Of a stretch of 64,000 bases of DNA, positions 55,920 through 64,000 are shown in pieces. This DNA is from Mesorhizobium sp. WSM3859 (GTDB taxonomy: Bacteria; Pseudomonadota; Alphaproteobacteria; Rhizobiales; Rhizobiaceae): NCBI RefSeq assembly GCF_002295065.1, contig NZ_NSGG01000006.1, forward strand, positions 186,001-250,000, read 5' to 3'. The notes under the pieces are model-generated. The model saw only the letters and a list, made by a program, of their open reading frames with translations. It made no database searches and had not been told where the DNA came from. Positions within the stretch are counted from its first letter, which is position 1, and each line of letters opens with the position of its first letter. The position numbers were made by a program, and so were the translations under genes.

Positions 55920-56025
55920 GGCCCGAACCCTCGCGGCCGCGAACGCAAGCGGCCATGAGTCGTATTTCGCCCGATTGTGCTTAATGGACGGTTACGGGCG
56001 GCCTGTCGCGGGGTCGCCGGAAACG

Positions 56026-56051
56026 AAAAAGGGCGGGATGCCCCGCCCTTT
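56026..56051 (-). terminator. Terminator after eno
   Basis: Read on the minus strand, AAAGGGCGGG-GCAT-CCCGCCCTTT is a perfect stem followed by TT and CG. It lies 24 bases after the eno stop and separates eno from ftsB. Confidence 0.9.
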
Positions 56052-56074
56052 CAAACTGGTCCAAACAGGCTGGA

Positions 56075-57391
<1,317 letters not shown>

Positions 57392-57549
57392 TTAGCCAAA
57401 GCGGCGCAAAAGGCAATCGGCGGCGCCGCAATTATTGCCGCGGGCCGGATTCACGAAGCGCAAATTTCTGTCATCATAAGTCATGCGCATCGCGTGGCCT
57501 TCTCATCTATGGTCGCGTTCGCGCGGGGCGAAACAGGAGGAGTTTCGCC

Positions 57550-57672
57550 ATGTCCCAGTTGAGCGGTATCGTGAGTTTGTTCCTGATCGCGGCGGCGTTC
57601 CTGACGTCCTGCGACGATCAGAAGCCGCAGCAGAGTTCGGTGGAATTATCGACGCTCCAAGCGGCGCAGTAG
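57550..57672 (+). CDS. Small lipoprotein of 40 residues
   Basis: ATG 57550 follows AGGAGGAG (57535-57542) and gives a 40-residue protein. The signal MSQLSGIVSLFLIAAAFLTS ends with the lipobox LTSC and a short mature tail CDDQKPQQSSVELSTLQAAQ of 20 residues. The D at +2 predicts inner-membrane retention. A strong terminator follows. No family is recognised; short lipoproteins of this type are often missed. Strong ribosome site, signal, lipobox and terminator together make it credible. Confidence 0.7.
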   Translation: MSQLSGIVSLFLIAAAFLTSCDDQKPQQSSVELSTLQAAQ

Positions 57673-57681
57673 TTCAAAACG

Positions 57682-57721
57682 CCAAAGGCCCTCGAGTTTT
57701 GCCCGGGGGCCTTTGGTTTTT
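57682..57721 (+). terminator. Terminator after the small lipoprotein
   Basis: CCAAAGGCCC and GGGCCTTTGG are perfect 10-base complements around a 15-base loop, followed by TTTTT, 10 bases after the lipoprotein stop. It may also serve the convergent PRC-barrel gene. Confidence 0.9.
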
Positions 57722-57735
57722 AGGTGCTTAAGCGG

Positions 57736-58101
57736 TCAATGCCAATACGGCTTCACATGGTAATACTGGAATGAAGCATCGCGAGCGGCTTCGCCGTCGG
57801 CGCCGGTCAGTTCATCGATTGAATAAGCGGGCGCGGCCTGCAACTGCTCCTTGGTGAACGGCACGACGTAGCCGCCTTGATCCTCGTCATAGTCGAGGGT
57901 CGCCCACGGGACGGCGTGGTACTTCTCGCCCATGCCGAGGAAGCCGCCGAAGCCGATCACGGCGAACATAATGCCGTTCGACATCTTGTCGAGCATCACG
58001 TCCTCGATGCTGCCGATGCTCTTGCCTTCGGTGTTATAGACGGATGTGCCGATGACGCGCGAGGCGGCAATGGCTTCGGTGTGCCCGGACGGGGTGGTCA
58101 T
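57736..58101 (-). CDS. PRC-barrel domain-containing protein
   Basis: A 121-residue cytoplasmic protein built almost entirely of one PRC-barrel. The beta-barrel reads SRVIGTSVYNTEGKSIGSIE, DVMLDKMSNGIMFAVIGFGG and YHAVPWATLDYDEDQGGYVV. Such stand-alone PRC-barrels are common in rhizobia and probably bind RNA, membranes or other proteins; no activity is known for this type. GAGAGGAG lies ahead of the ATG. It is read toward the small lipoprotein and may share its terminator. Confidence 0.85.
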   Translation of the reverse strand: MTTPSGHTEAIAASRVIGTSVYNTEGKSIGSIEDVMLDKMSNGIMFAVIGFGGFLGMGEKYHAVPWATLDYDEDQGGYVVPFTKEQLQAAPAYSIDELTGADGEAARDASFQYYHVKPYWH

Positions 58102-58173
58102 GATGGTGCTCCTCTCGGTTTAATGCCTGCATTGACAATGAGAGGAGGGCGCTAAGGTTCCCGACGACCTTGC

Positions 58174-58380
58174 TCAGCTGTCGGTGAGGATAAAGGTGAC
58201 TTTCATGTTGACCCGGTAGGCGGCGATCTTGCCGTCCTGGACAACGATCTTCTGGTCCTGGATCCAGGCGCCTTCGACGTTCTTCAGGGTCTTTGCTGCG
58301 CGTGCGATGCCCATCTCAATGGCATCCTGAAAGCTCTTCTTGGACGACGACGTGATTTCGGTGACGCGAGCAACGGACAT
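58174..58380 (-). CDS. Dodecin family flavin-binding protein
   Basis: A 68-residue protein with the dodecin fold, which forms hollow dodecamers that store flavins. The sequence ARVTEITSSSKKSFQDAIEM, then GIARAAKTLKNVEGAWIQDQ and AYRVNMKVTFILT matches family members throughout; the aromatic W in GAWIQDQ stacks on bound flavin. The ATG has a purine-rich AGGAGGAAG ribosome site. It is separate from its neighbours, with 72 bases to the PRC-barrel gene. Its dodecameric state is expected from family knowledge. Confidence 0.93.
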   Translation of the reverse strand: MSVARVTEITSSSKKSFQDAIEMGIARAAKTLKNVEGAWIQDQKIVVQDGKIAAYRVNMKVTFILTDS

Positions 58381-58475
58381 GGCTTCCTCCTGCCAGGACG
58401 CTCAGTTACGAAAACGAGCGTAGCGCCGGCTGAATGCAACCACAAGCCGGCGCAGGATCAGGTCGGCCGCTGGGA

Positions 58476-59321
58476 TCAGTGCCCCTTGGCGATGCGGTCG
58501 AAGGCCATGAGCTTTTCCAGCAGCGCCGGCATGTCCTTGAGAGGCACCATGTTAGGGCCATCCGAAGACGTGGAATTGTCGGGGTCCTGATGAGTTTCGA
58601 TGAAGACGCCGGCGACACCGACGGCAACCGCCGCGCGCGCGAGCGTCGCGACGAAGCGCCGTTCACCGCCGGATGAACCGCCCTGCCCGCCCGGCTGCTG
58701 CACGGAATGGGTCGCGTCGAAGATCACCGGGGCGCCGATCTCAGCCATGATCGGCAACGCGCGCATATCCGAGACCAGCGTGTTGTAGCCGAAGGAGACG
58801 CCGCGCTCGGTGGTGAGCACGTTCGCATTGCCGGAGCCAGTAATCTTGGCGACGACGTTCTTCATGTCCCACGGCGCAAGGAACTGGCCCTTCTTCACAT
58901 TGATGACCTTGCCGGTTTTGGCGGCGGCGACCAGCATGTCGGTCTGGCGCGACAGGAAGGCCGGGATCTGCAGGACATCGACATGCGGCGCGACAACAGC
59001 GCATTGCTCCTCGGTGTGGACATCGGTCAGCACCGGGACCCCAAACTCCTTGCGCAGATCGTCGAAGATCGGCATCGCCGCGTCGAGGCCGGCGCCCCGC
59101 GTTGCCGAAAGCGAGGTGCGGTTGGCCTTGTCGTAGCTGGTCTTGTAGACGAGGCCGATGCCCAGCCGTTGCGTCAGTTCCTTCAGCGCGCCGGCCATGT
59201 CGAAAGCATGCTGGCGCGATTCAAGCTGGCACGGGCCGGCGATCAGCGACAGCGGCGCATTGTTGGCAAAGACGACCTTGCCGACGGTTACCGATGCATT
59301 TGGCGCCAGGGGTTTGCTCAT
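58476..59321 (-). CDS. kdsA: 3-deoxy-8-phosphooctulonate synthase
   Basis: A 281-residue enzyme making KDO-8-phosphate from arabinose-5-phosphate and phosphoenolpyruvate for lipopolysaccharide. SLIAGPCQLESRQHAFDMAG, YKTSYDKANRTSLSATRGAG, VPVLTDVHTEEQCAVVAPHV and ERGVSFGYNTLVSDMRALPI are all conserved. The metal-site cysteine region (AGPCQLES) suggests the metal-dependent form, but the asparagine/cysteine distinction cannot be settled by eye. It overlaps the VOC gene by four bases (ATGA), placing it second in a two-gene unit. Confidence 0.96.
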   Translation of the reverse strand: MSKPLAPNASVTVGKVVFANNAPLSLIAGPCQLESRQHAFDMAGALKELTQRLGIGLVYKTSYDKANRTSLSATRGAGLDAAMPIFDDLRKEFGVPVLTDVHTEEQCAVVAPHVDVLQIPAFLSRQTDMLVAAAKTGKVINVKKGQFLAPWDMKNVVAKITGSGNANVLTTERGVSFGYNTLVSDMRALPIMAEIGAPVIFDATHSVQQPGGQGGSSGGERRFVATLARAAVAVGVAGVFIETHQDPDNSTSSDGPNMVPLKDMPALLEKLMAFDRIAKGH

Positions 59322-60193
59322 GGGGTCTCCCGGAAGATGAAGGAGGCGCCCTGCCCGGGCGCCGGCGGAACGACGATATCATTGCCGCTCATGTTGTGTC
59401 GGACTGCGTTTTCCGCAAGCAGTCGCCTGGCGGCGGCCGTGTCGCGAACCGAGAAAACGATGGCCGCAAAGCGCAGGTTCGGCGATGGCGCGACCGTCAG
59501 GCCGAAGCGCGAGCCATAATCTTCAGACGAGAAAACACTGAGGACTGCATTCGGCAGCCGCACGGCGTCGCCGTCGCTCGCACCAGCTTCGGCGGCGGTC
59601 GCGATCAATCCGATCTGGGCTGCGGGCCTATCACTGACGGCGATGATTTCGAGAATACTCGTCACGCCATTGGCGTGCGCCTGCAGCGCCGTGCGATCGA
59701 TCTTTGGCGCGTTGATGCGCTGGCAGGCGAAAAGGAAGGCCTCGTCGGCCTCCTTGTCGGATACGAATGCCAGCTTGAAGGAAGCCATGTCGCTTTTGCC
59801 GTTTGCGTCGGTAAAGGCGCGCGAGAAGCTCAGCATTTCGCCGGCCGAAAGACCGGCCTCGACATAGCGCCTATGATCGGCATCGGCATCTGCCGTTCCG
59901 AAGACGACTGCGGAAAAACCTTCATCGCCAATGGTTTGACGGTAGAGACGGTCGCGCGCGACGAAGACATTGCCCTCGCTTATGGCGAGGTCCGCCGTCT
60001 GCTCATTTCCGACCGCCAGCGGCTCCAGATAGGTGCCATCGGTGAAAAAGACGCAGGCATTCTCCGTGCCGAAGGGGTGGATCCCCGTGGGCGCGACGAC
60101 AAAGCCAAGCGACGTCAGGCGCGAGCGAACGGCATCAAGGTTCTGTGCCGGCAGAACGAGATGATCGAGCGGATGAGCTGATTTTTTGATCAT
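59318..60193 (-). CDS. VOC family (glyoxalase-like) protein
   Basis: A 291-residue protein with a glyoxalase-like domain (PF13468 type). The N-terminal half opens HPLDHLVLPAQNLDAVRSRL and has the metal-like GTENACVFFTDGTYLEPLAV; the C-terminal half repeats VVFSVRDTAAARRLLAENAV and ends IVVPPAPGQGASFIFRETP. The duplicated beta-alpha-beta-beta-beta units fit VOC folds; a substrate cannot be assigned. It is translated before kdsA and overlaps it, a pairing common in rhizobia, though no link to KDO synthesis is evident. Confidence 0.85.
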   Translation of the reverse strand: MIKKSAHPLDHLVLPAQNLDAVRSRLTSLGFVVAPTGIHPFGTENACVFFTDGTYLEPLAVGNEQTADLAISEGNVFVARDRLYRQTIGDEGFSAVVFGTADADADHRRYVEAGLSAGEMLSFSRAFTDANGKSDMASFKLAFVSDKEADEAFLFACQRINAPKIDRTALQAHANGVTSILEIIAVSDRPAAQIGLIATAAEAGASDGDAVRLPNAVLSVFSSEDYGSRFGLTVAPSPNLRFAAIVFSVRDTAAARRLLAENAVRHNMSGNDIVVPPAPGQGASFIFRETP

Positions 60194-60265
60194 GCCGGCG
60201 CGGTTTGCCCCATTCCGGCCCGCGGTTCAAGGGCGCGGGATCGAGAGTATGCGCGCTTGCCCGGT

Positions 60266-60556
60266 TCAGGCCGCGGCCACGACATCGGCCGAATAACGCA
60301 GTTCGCGCATCGGCTTCACCTTGCTGGTCGTATCGGCATAAATCGGATGCGCCCTGTAGGCGGCAAGCGCCGCCTCGTCTTCGAACTCGGCATAGACGAC
60401 CACGTCGATCGCATTGGAGAACAGATCGACCTTGGTGTTGAGCGTCACTTCGAAATGCTTCGAGTGCGGAATCCTGCCCAGCGCCAGCAAGCCCGAGCGA
60501 ACAGCCTCGACATCTTCCTTGCGCCGCACGCTGAAGAAAACGATGTGCCGGATCAA
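60266..60556 (-). CDS. Dabb family (stress-responsive alpha/beta barrel) protein
   Basis: A 96-residue protein from TTG 60556, chosen because GGAGG lies six bases ahead. The opening IRHIVFFSVRRKEDVEAVRS, then LNTKVDLFSNAIDVVVYAEF and DEAALAAYRAHPIYADTTS is the Dabb ferredoxin-like fold. Members form dimers and include stress proteins and cyclases, with unknown substrates here. The open frame further upstream to 60886 is not family-like. It follows the 42-residue membrane peptide gene, 101 bases away. Confidence 0.8.
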   Translation of the reverse strand: MIRHIVFFSVRRKEDVEAVRSGLLALGRIPHSKHFEVTLNTKVDLFSNAIDVVVYAEFEDEAALAAYRAHPIYADTTSKVKPMRELRYSADVVAAA

Positions 60557-60657
60557 GCCAACCTCCGTGATCGTCGATTCAGCGGTGTTTTTGTGGGAGC
60601 GGTGCCTGGGCGTCAACCGGCAACGATGTCGCGCCCGCGATGCGCAACCGGCAAGGC

Positions 60658-60786
60658 CTATCCGGTGACCCGGCGCACGATGCGCGACATTTCCCGCACG
60701 GTCACGTCGAGATAGTGACCATGATTGTAGAGGCCATCCCAGATCAGGAAGAAGGCAATGGCTGCGATGACGATTACATAACGCAT
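60658..60786 (-). CDS. 42-residue single-pass membrane peptide
   Basis: ATG 60786 to TAG 60658 encodes MRYVIVIAAIAFFLIWDGLY, then NHGHYLDVTVREMSRIVRRV and TG. Residues 2-19 are one hydrophobic helix and the C-terminus is basic. I recall very similar peptides (FLIWDGLYNxGHYLDVTVRE) across rhizobia, where they are annotated as hypothetical, so the conservation supports a real gene. Function is unknown. It is the first gene of a small minus-strand pair with the Dabb gene. Confidence 0.7.
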   Translation of the reverse strand: MRYVIVIAAIAFFLIWDGLYNHGHYLDVTVREMSRIVRRVTG

Positions 60787-60984
60787 GGCTAAAACTAGCG
60801 CATGTGGCCGGCTGGAACCAGTGGGAGCGACAGCGGTCCTTGGGGTTCACGGCTTTTTGCGGGCCGCTTCTCCGGCCGATCACCAAGCCCTCAATGGCGG
60901 CGCCGCAACCGGGCCGCTCCGACGGCGACGGAACGGCACGGCGTTAAGCGACAAGGTGACGTGTCGATGAAGCATGCGGCGAGG

Positions 60985-62250
60985 TCAGCTCTTGTCGTCG
61001 TCGCCCTGCGTGATCAGCCGGGCGCTGCGCTGGCCCGTGAGATAAATCCATAGCCAGCTAAGCGAGACCGCCAGGCGGTTGCGGAAATCGATCAGGAAAT
61101 AGATGTGGGCGATACCCCACAGCCACCAGGCGAGCCAGCCGGTGAGCTTGATCCAGCCGAAATCGATCGCGGCAGCGCGTTTGCCGATCGTCGCCAGATC
61201 GCCGGCATGACGGTACTGGAAAGGCCGCGTGGCGCTGTCGCCGGCAAGCCGCGCCTTGATCGTCGCGGCGACATGCTTGCCCTCCTGCTTGGCCGAAGGC
61301 GCCACGCCCGGCACCGGCTTTCCATCCGGCCGCAGCACATGCGCGGTGTCGCCGATCACGAAGATCTCCGGGCTGCCCGGCACGGTCAAATCGGGTTCGA
61401 CCAGCACCCTGCCCGCCCGGTCGGCCGGCGCCCCGAGCCACTCGGCCGCCGGCGAAGCGGCGACGCCGGCCGCCCAGATGATCGTCCTTGCCGGCAGCTG
61501 CTTGTCGCCGAAGACGACGCCGTCGGCATCCAATTGCGTAACGGGGCGGCCGAGCTCGACGGTGACGCCCAGCCGCTCCAGCGCCTTGCGGGCGTAGTCG
61601 GAAAGCTGCGGCGCGAAATTGGCCAGGATGCGGTCGCCGGCCTCGATCAGCACGACGCGCGCTTGCCGCGTGTCGATGCTGCGAAACTCGCCGCGCAACG
61701 TGTCATGCGCAAGCTCGACAATGGTGCCGGCGAGCTCGACGCCCGTCGGGCCGCCGCCGACGATGACAAACGTCAGCAATGCCTGGCGCCTGGCAGGGTC
61801 GGTTTCGCGCTCGGCCTGCTCGAAGGCGAGCAGGATGCGGCGCCGGATCGTGGTGGCATCCTCGAGCGTCTTCAGGCCCGGCGCGAAGGGTTCCCATTCG
61901 TCATGGCCGAAATAGGCGTGGCCCGCGCCGGTGGCGAGAACCAGAGTGTCGTAGGCAATAGAGCTGCCGTCCTCGAGCAGCACGCGCTTGCCGGCGCGGT
62001 CGACGCCGGTGACATTGCCAAGAAGCGTCGTCACGTCCTTGCGCCTGCGTAAGAGATGACGGATTGGCCAGGCCACCTCCGAGGTCGCCAGCGACGTCGT
62101 CGCCACCTGGTAGAGCAGCGGCTGGAACAGGTGGTGATTGCGCTTGTCGATCATGGTAATGCGCACCGGCGCACCAGCCAGCGTGCGGGTGAGTTCGAGC
62201 CCGCCGAACCCGGCGCCGACGACCACGACATGATGCCTGGCTTCGCTCAT
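60985..62250 (-). CDS. Type II NADH dehydrogenase-like NAD(P)/FAD-dependent oxidoreductase
   Basis: A 421-residue flavoprotein. The FAD motif HHVVVVGAGFGGLELTRTLA, the quinone-site region HHLFQPLLYQVATTSLATSE and the NADH motif TFVIVGGGPTGVELAGTIVE fit NDH-2. The second FAD motif is IFVIGDTAHVLRPDGKPVPG with APSAKQEGKHVA. The C-terminal membrane helix (WIKLTGWLAWWLWGIAHIYF, then LIDFRNRLAVSLSWLWIY) tethers it to the inner membrane. It oxidises NADH and reduces ubiquinone without proton pumping. GAGGTGG precedes ATG 62250; the upstream frame to 62409 is not conserved. Confidence 0.92.
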   Translation of the reverse strand: MSEARHHVVVVGAGFGGLELTRTLAGAPVRITMIDKRNHHLFQPLLYQVATTSLATSEVAWPIRHLLRRRKDVTTLLGNVTGVDRAGKRVLLEDGSSIAYDTLVLATGAGHAYFGHDEWEPFAPGLKTLEDATTIRRRILLAFEQAERETDPARRQALLTFVIVGGGPTGVELAGTIVELAHDTLRGEFRSIDTRQARVVLIEAGDRILANFAPQLSDYARKALERLGVTVELGRPVTQLDADGVVFGDKQLPARTIIWAAGVAASPAAEWLGAPADRAGRVLVEPDLTVPGSPEIFVIGDTAHVLRPDGKPVPGVAPSAKQEGKHVAATIKARLAGDSATRPFQYRHAGDLATIGKRAAAIDFGWIKLTGWLAWWLWGIAHIYFLIDFRNRLAVSLSWLWIYLTGQRSARLITQGDDDKS

Positions 62251-62423
62251 TTCATCCACCTCGCGGCGTAAAACTACCACATAGAGATGTAGGTATTTTG
62301 TGCGCTGCAACAACATCTTGCCGGCTGAAAAACATGCCCCAGAGTCGTCGCGCGGCGTCGTGAATGCATATGTAGCGGGTGCTGCCGCAGGTATAGCGTG
62401 AGACACCACGACAGGAGCCTATC

Positions 62424-63080
62424 ATGGCTGACAATCGCGACGACGGACCGGCTCAATACGCCTCGCCGCCTTGCTTCATGCATGAACTCGACCCCGAATA
62501 CCGGGAGCCTCTCTCCGACTGGACGGATGTCAGGCGATGGCGCAGGGTTGAGCGTGAGCGGCTCATCAACGCCCGCCTTGCCGTCTCAGCCGATGCGCGG
62601 GCGGCCATGTCGGCACGCATCGGCAATAGCCTCGACGCGCTGATTGGCGACATAGACGGCCGGATGGTCAGCCTTTATTGGCCGTTTCGCGGCGAGCCGG
62701 ATCTGCGCGGCTGGATGGCTTCGGTCAATGAGCGCGGCGGCCGCACCGCGCTGCCTGTCGTCATCGAGAAGGGTCAGCCGCTGGTGTTTCGCGCCTACAG
62801 ACCCGGCGACCGGCTGGAAAAAGGCGTCTGGAACATTCCGATCCCGGCCGAAGGCGATCCGGTCCTGCCCGACATCGTGATTTCGCCGATCGTCGGCATC
62901 GATCCAGGCAAGTATCGGCTGGGCTATGGCGGCGGCTTCTACGACCGCACGCTGGCGGCGATGCCGTTCAGGCCGCTGGTGATCGGCGTCGGCTACGAAT
63001 TGCAGCGCATTGCGACCATCTACCCGCAGCCGCACGATATTCCGATGAGCGAGGTGGTGACGGAGGCCGCGACTGCCTAG
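62424..63080 (+). CDS. 5-formyltetrahydrofolate cyclo-ligase with N-terminal extension
   Basis: A 218-residue enzyme converting 5-formyl-THF to 5,10-methenyl-THF with ATP. The cyclo-ligase part begins near residue 38 (RWRRVERERLINARLAVSAD) and has VSLYWPFRGEPDLRGWM, FRAYRPGDRLEKGVWNIPIP and the signature GKYRLGYGGGFYDRTLAAM. The first about 35 residues carry the motif SPPCFMHELDPEYREPLSDW, which I recall as a separate small rhizobial motif of unknown role. Its TAG stop shares two bases with the convergent downstream gene (CTAG). ATG 62424 follows AGGAG. Confidence 0.92.
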   Translation: MADNRDDGPAQYASPPCFMHELDPEYREPLSDWTDVRRWRRVERERLINARLAVSADARAAMSARIGNSLDALIGDIDGRMVSLYWPFRGEPDLRGWMASVNERGGRTALPVVIEKGQPLVFRAYRPGDRLEKGVWNIPIPAEGDPVLPDIVISPIVGIDPGKYRLGYGGGFYDRTLAAMPFRPLVIGVGYELQRIATIYPQPHDIPMSEVVTEAATA

Positions 63081-63427
63081 ACGGTCCAGGTCCAGTCGAT
63101 CGGATAGTTGAAAATCGGGGTGAAGGTCACGCCGACCGCCTCCATGTCCCTGCGGCCGTCGACGACCATCTCCTTCAGCGTGTCGAACTGCGCCGCATGC
63201 TCTTCGGTATCCCAGACACTGACCTGCACGATGGAGCCCTTCGGCGAGACGCCGGCATAAAAGTGAAGGAGTCCCGGCAGCCGTCTGATGGCCGGGATTA
63301 TGTACCGCGAGGTCTTCTTGCTCGCGGCATCGACTTCTGCGAACCGGCTCGGGTCATAGCTGGCGCGCGAGACGCGGACAACGGCGGTTGCCGGCAATAG
63401 TTCGGGCAAGGTGATTCTTTCTGTCAT
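63077..63427 (-). CDS. Antibiotic-biosynthesis-monooxygenase-like protein
   Basis: A 116-residue protein from ATG 63427. The layout beta-alpha-beta-beta-alpha-beta (TAVVRVSRASYDPSRFAEVD, LPGLLHFYAGVSPKGSIVQV, SVWDTEEHAAQFDTLKEMVV) matches dimeric alpha/beta barrels of the ABM class. Members include monooxygenases and heme-degrading or signalling proteins; no active residues are evident here. Its end TPIFNYPIDWTWTV is tryptophan-rich. It lies 32 bases downstream of the Lrp regulator and may be one transcript with it. Its TAG stop overlaps that of the cyclo-ligase. Confidence 0.75.
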   Translation of the reverse strand: MTERITLPELLPATAVVRVSRASYDPSRFAEVDAASKKTSRYIIPAIRRLPGLLHFYAGVSPKGSIVQVSVWDTEEHAAQFDTLKEMVVDGRRDMEAVGVTFTPIFNYPIDWTWTV

Positions 63428-63459
63428 ATCGCCGCTGCTCTCCTGCTGGTTATGAGTCC

Positions 63460-63933
63460 CTAAGCCATTTCCGGCCGCAGCCCGACCGCCGTGCGATCGA
63501 CGATCTCGCGCAGCGCGAAGGACGAGTTGATCTTCGTCACATGCGGCATGGCCGACAGCCATTCCTTGTGGATGCGCTCATAGTCGACGAGATCCTTTGC
63601 GGCGATGCGCAGGATATAGTCGTATTCGCCCGACATCAGATGGCAGGAAAGCACGTTCGGGCAGCGCTTGATCGCCGCCTCGAAATCCGACAGCGTCTTT
63701 TCGAATTGCCCCGACAGCGATATGTGCACGATCGCCGTCATCTGGTGGCCGAGCGCGCTGTTTGAAAGCCTGGCGTGATAGCCGCGGATGGTTCCGGACT
63801 TTTCGAGATTGTCGAGCCTGCGCGAACAGGCCGATTGCGAAAGGCCGACCTTCTCGGCAAGCGCCGCGTTGGGTATCCGGCCATCCTTCTGCAAAGTTTC
63901 CAGAATGGCGATATCAATCCTATCGAGCGGCAT
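63460..63933 (-). CDS. Lrp/AsnC family transcriptional regulator
   Basis: A 157-residue regulator. The N-terminal helix-turn-helix reads LDRIDIAILETLQKDGRIPN, then AALAEKVGLSQSACSRRLDN, and the C-terminal RAM (AsnC-type) domain is HMSGEYDYILRIAAKDLVDY-like (here CHLMSGEYDYILRIAAKDLV) with the effector loop region. It probably regulates an amino acid or neighbouring gene in response to a small molecule. ATG 63933 (MPLDRIDI) is preferred; an in-frame GTG at 63972 is possible. The 67 bases to the right edge hold no complete gene. Confidence 0.93.
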   Translation of the reverse strand: MPLDRIDIAILETLQKDGRIPNAALAEKVGLSQSACSRRLDNLEKSGTIRGYHARLSNSALGHQMTAIVHISLSGQFEKTLSDFEAAIKRCPNVLSCHLMSGEYDYILRIAAKDLVDYERIHKEWLSAMPHVTKINSSFALREIVDRTAVGLRPEMA

Positions 63934-64000
63934 TTTTCGTGGTTCCTGCGAATTTCCGGCTATTTTGCGCAACGATTATCGAAGAGCGGTCCTTGCCGCA

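Overview
The window looks like core chromosome of an alphaproteobacterium of the order Hyphomicrobiales, most likely Mesorhizobium or a close relative. The basis is gene content and order (dusB-ntrB-ntrC-ntrY-ntrX followed by hfq-hflX, a lipoyl-domain PdhB, bifunctional IspDF, phosphatidylcholine synthase), high-GC codon use, and a rhizobial-type palindromic intergenic element. No taxonomic search was possible, so the genus is an inference. No prophage, intact IS element, CRISPR array or rRNA was found. Most of the sequence is tightly packed, with many 1-11 base gene overlaps.

Layout. 1-9,100: tail of a DUF6636-like secreted protein, a DsbA/FrnE-like oxidoreductase with a peptide-binding ABC protein, IalB, HspQ, a UbiH-type hydroxylase, the DUF2182-DUF1326-Pcs run, and a quinone oxidoreductase. 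9,296-14,027: a complete BMP-type (nucleoside-like) ABC importer ending in a strong terminator. 14,110-16,780: RimO, TerC, DUF930. 16,800-18,560: a gene-poor, decayed stretch beside tRNA-Ser(UGA) with at least two broken genes. 18,890-18,994: a 34-residue ORF with a YxxPxL RiPP-type leader motif and a polyproline tail. 19,260-26,910: envelope and replication run (RlpA, PBP5-like protein, Tmk, HolB, MetG, TatD, MBL hydrolase). 26,989-32,453: accessory genes (GST, DUF1835 protein, PUA/EVE-like protein, aldose epimerase, Bax inhibitor, anti-sigma/ECF pair).

32,569-45,027: aminotransferase, MazG, HflX, Hfq, a D-amino-acid transaminase and the two nitrogen two-component systems NtrYX and NtrBC behind DusB. 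A palindromic repeat then separates this block from ispDF-cinA. 46,750-57,349: lipoate and pyruvate dehydrogenase block (RatA/Coq10, LipA, LpdA, PdhC, a frameshifted DUF5076 gene, PdhB, PdhA), FtsB and enolase. 57,550-64,000: small lipoprotein, PRC-barrel, dodecin, KdsA-VOC, Dabb protein, a 42-residue membrane peptide, type II NADH dehydrogenase, 5-formyl-THF cyclo-ligase, an ABM-like protein and an Lrp regulator.

How the genes work together: LipA supplies the lipoyl cofactor used by the adjacent pyruvate dehydrogenase subunits. NtrBC/NtrYX and Hfq form a nitrogen/redox control block. UbiH, RatA/Coq10 and NDH-2 all act around ubiquinone. The items most worth following up are the RiPP-like microORF, a near-identical sequence word placed the same distance upstream of dusB and ntrY, the DUF2182-DUF1326 pair, and single-base frameshifts in otherwise recognisable genes.
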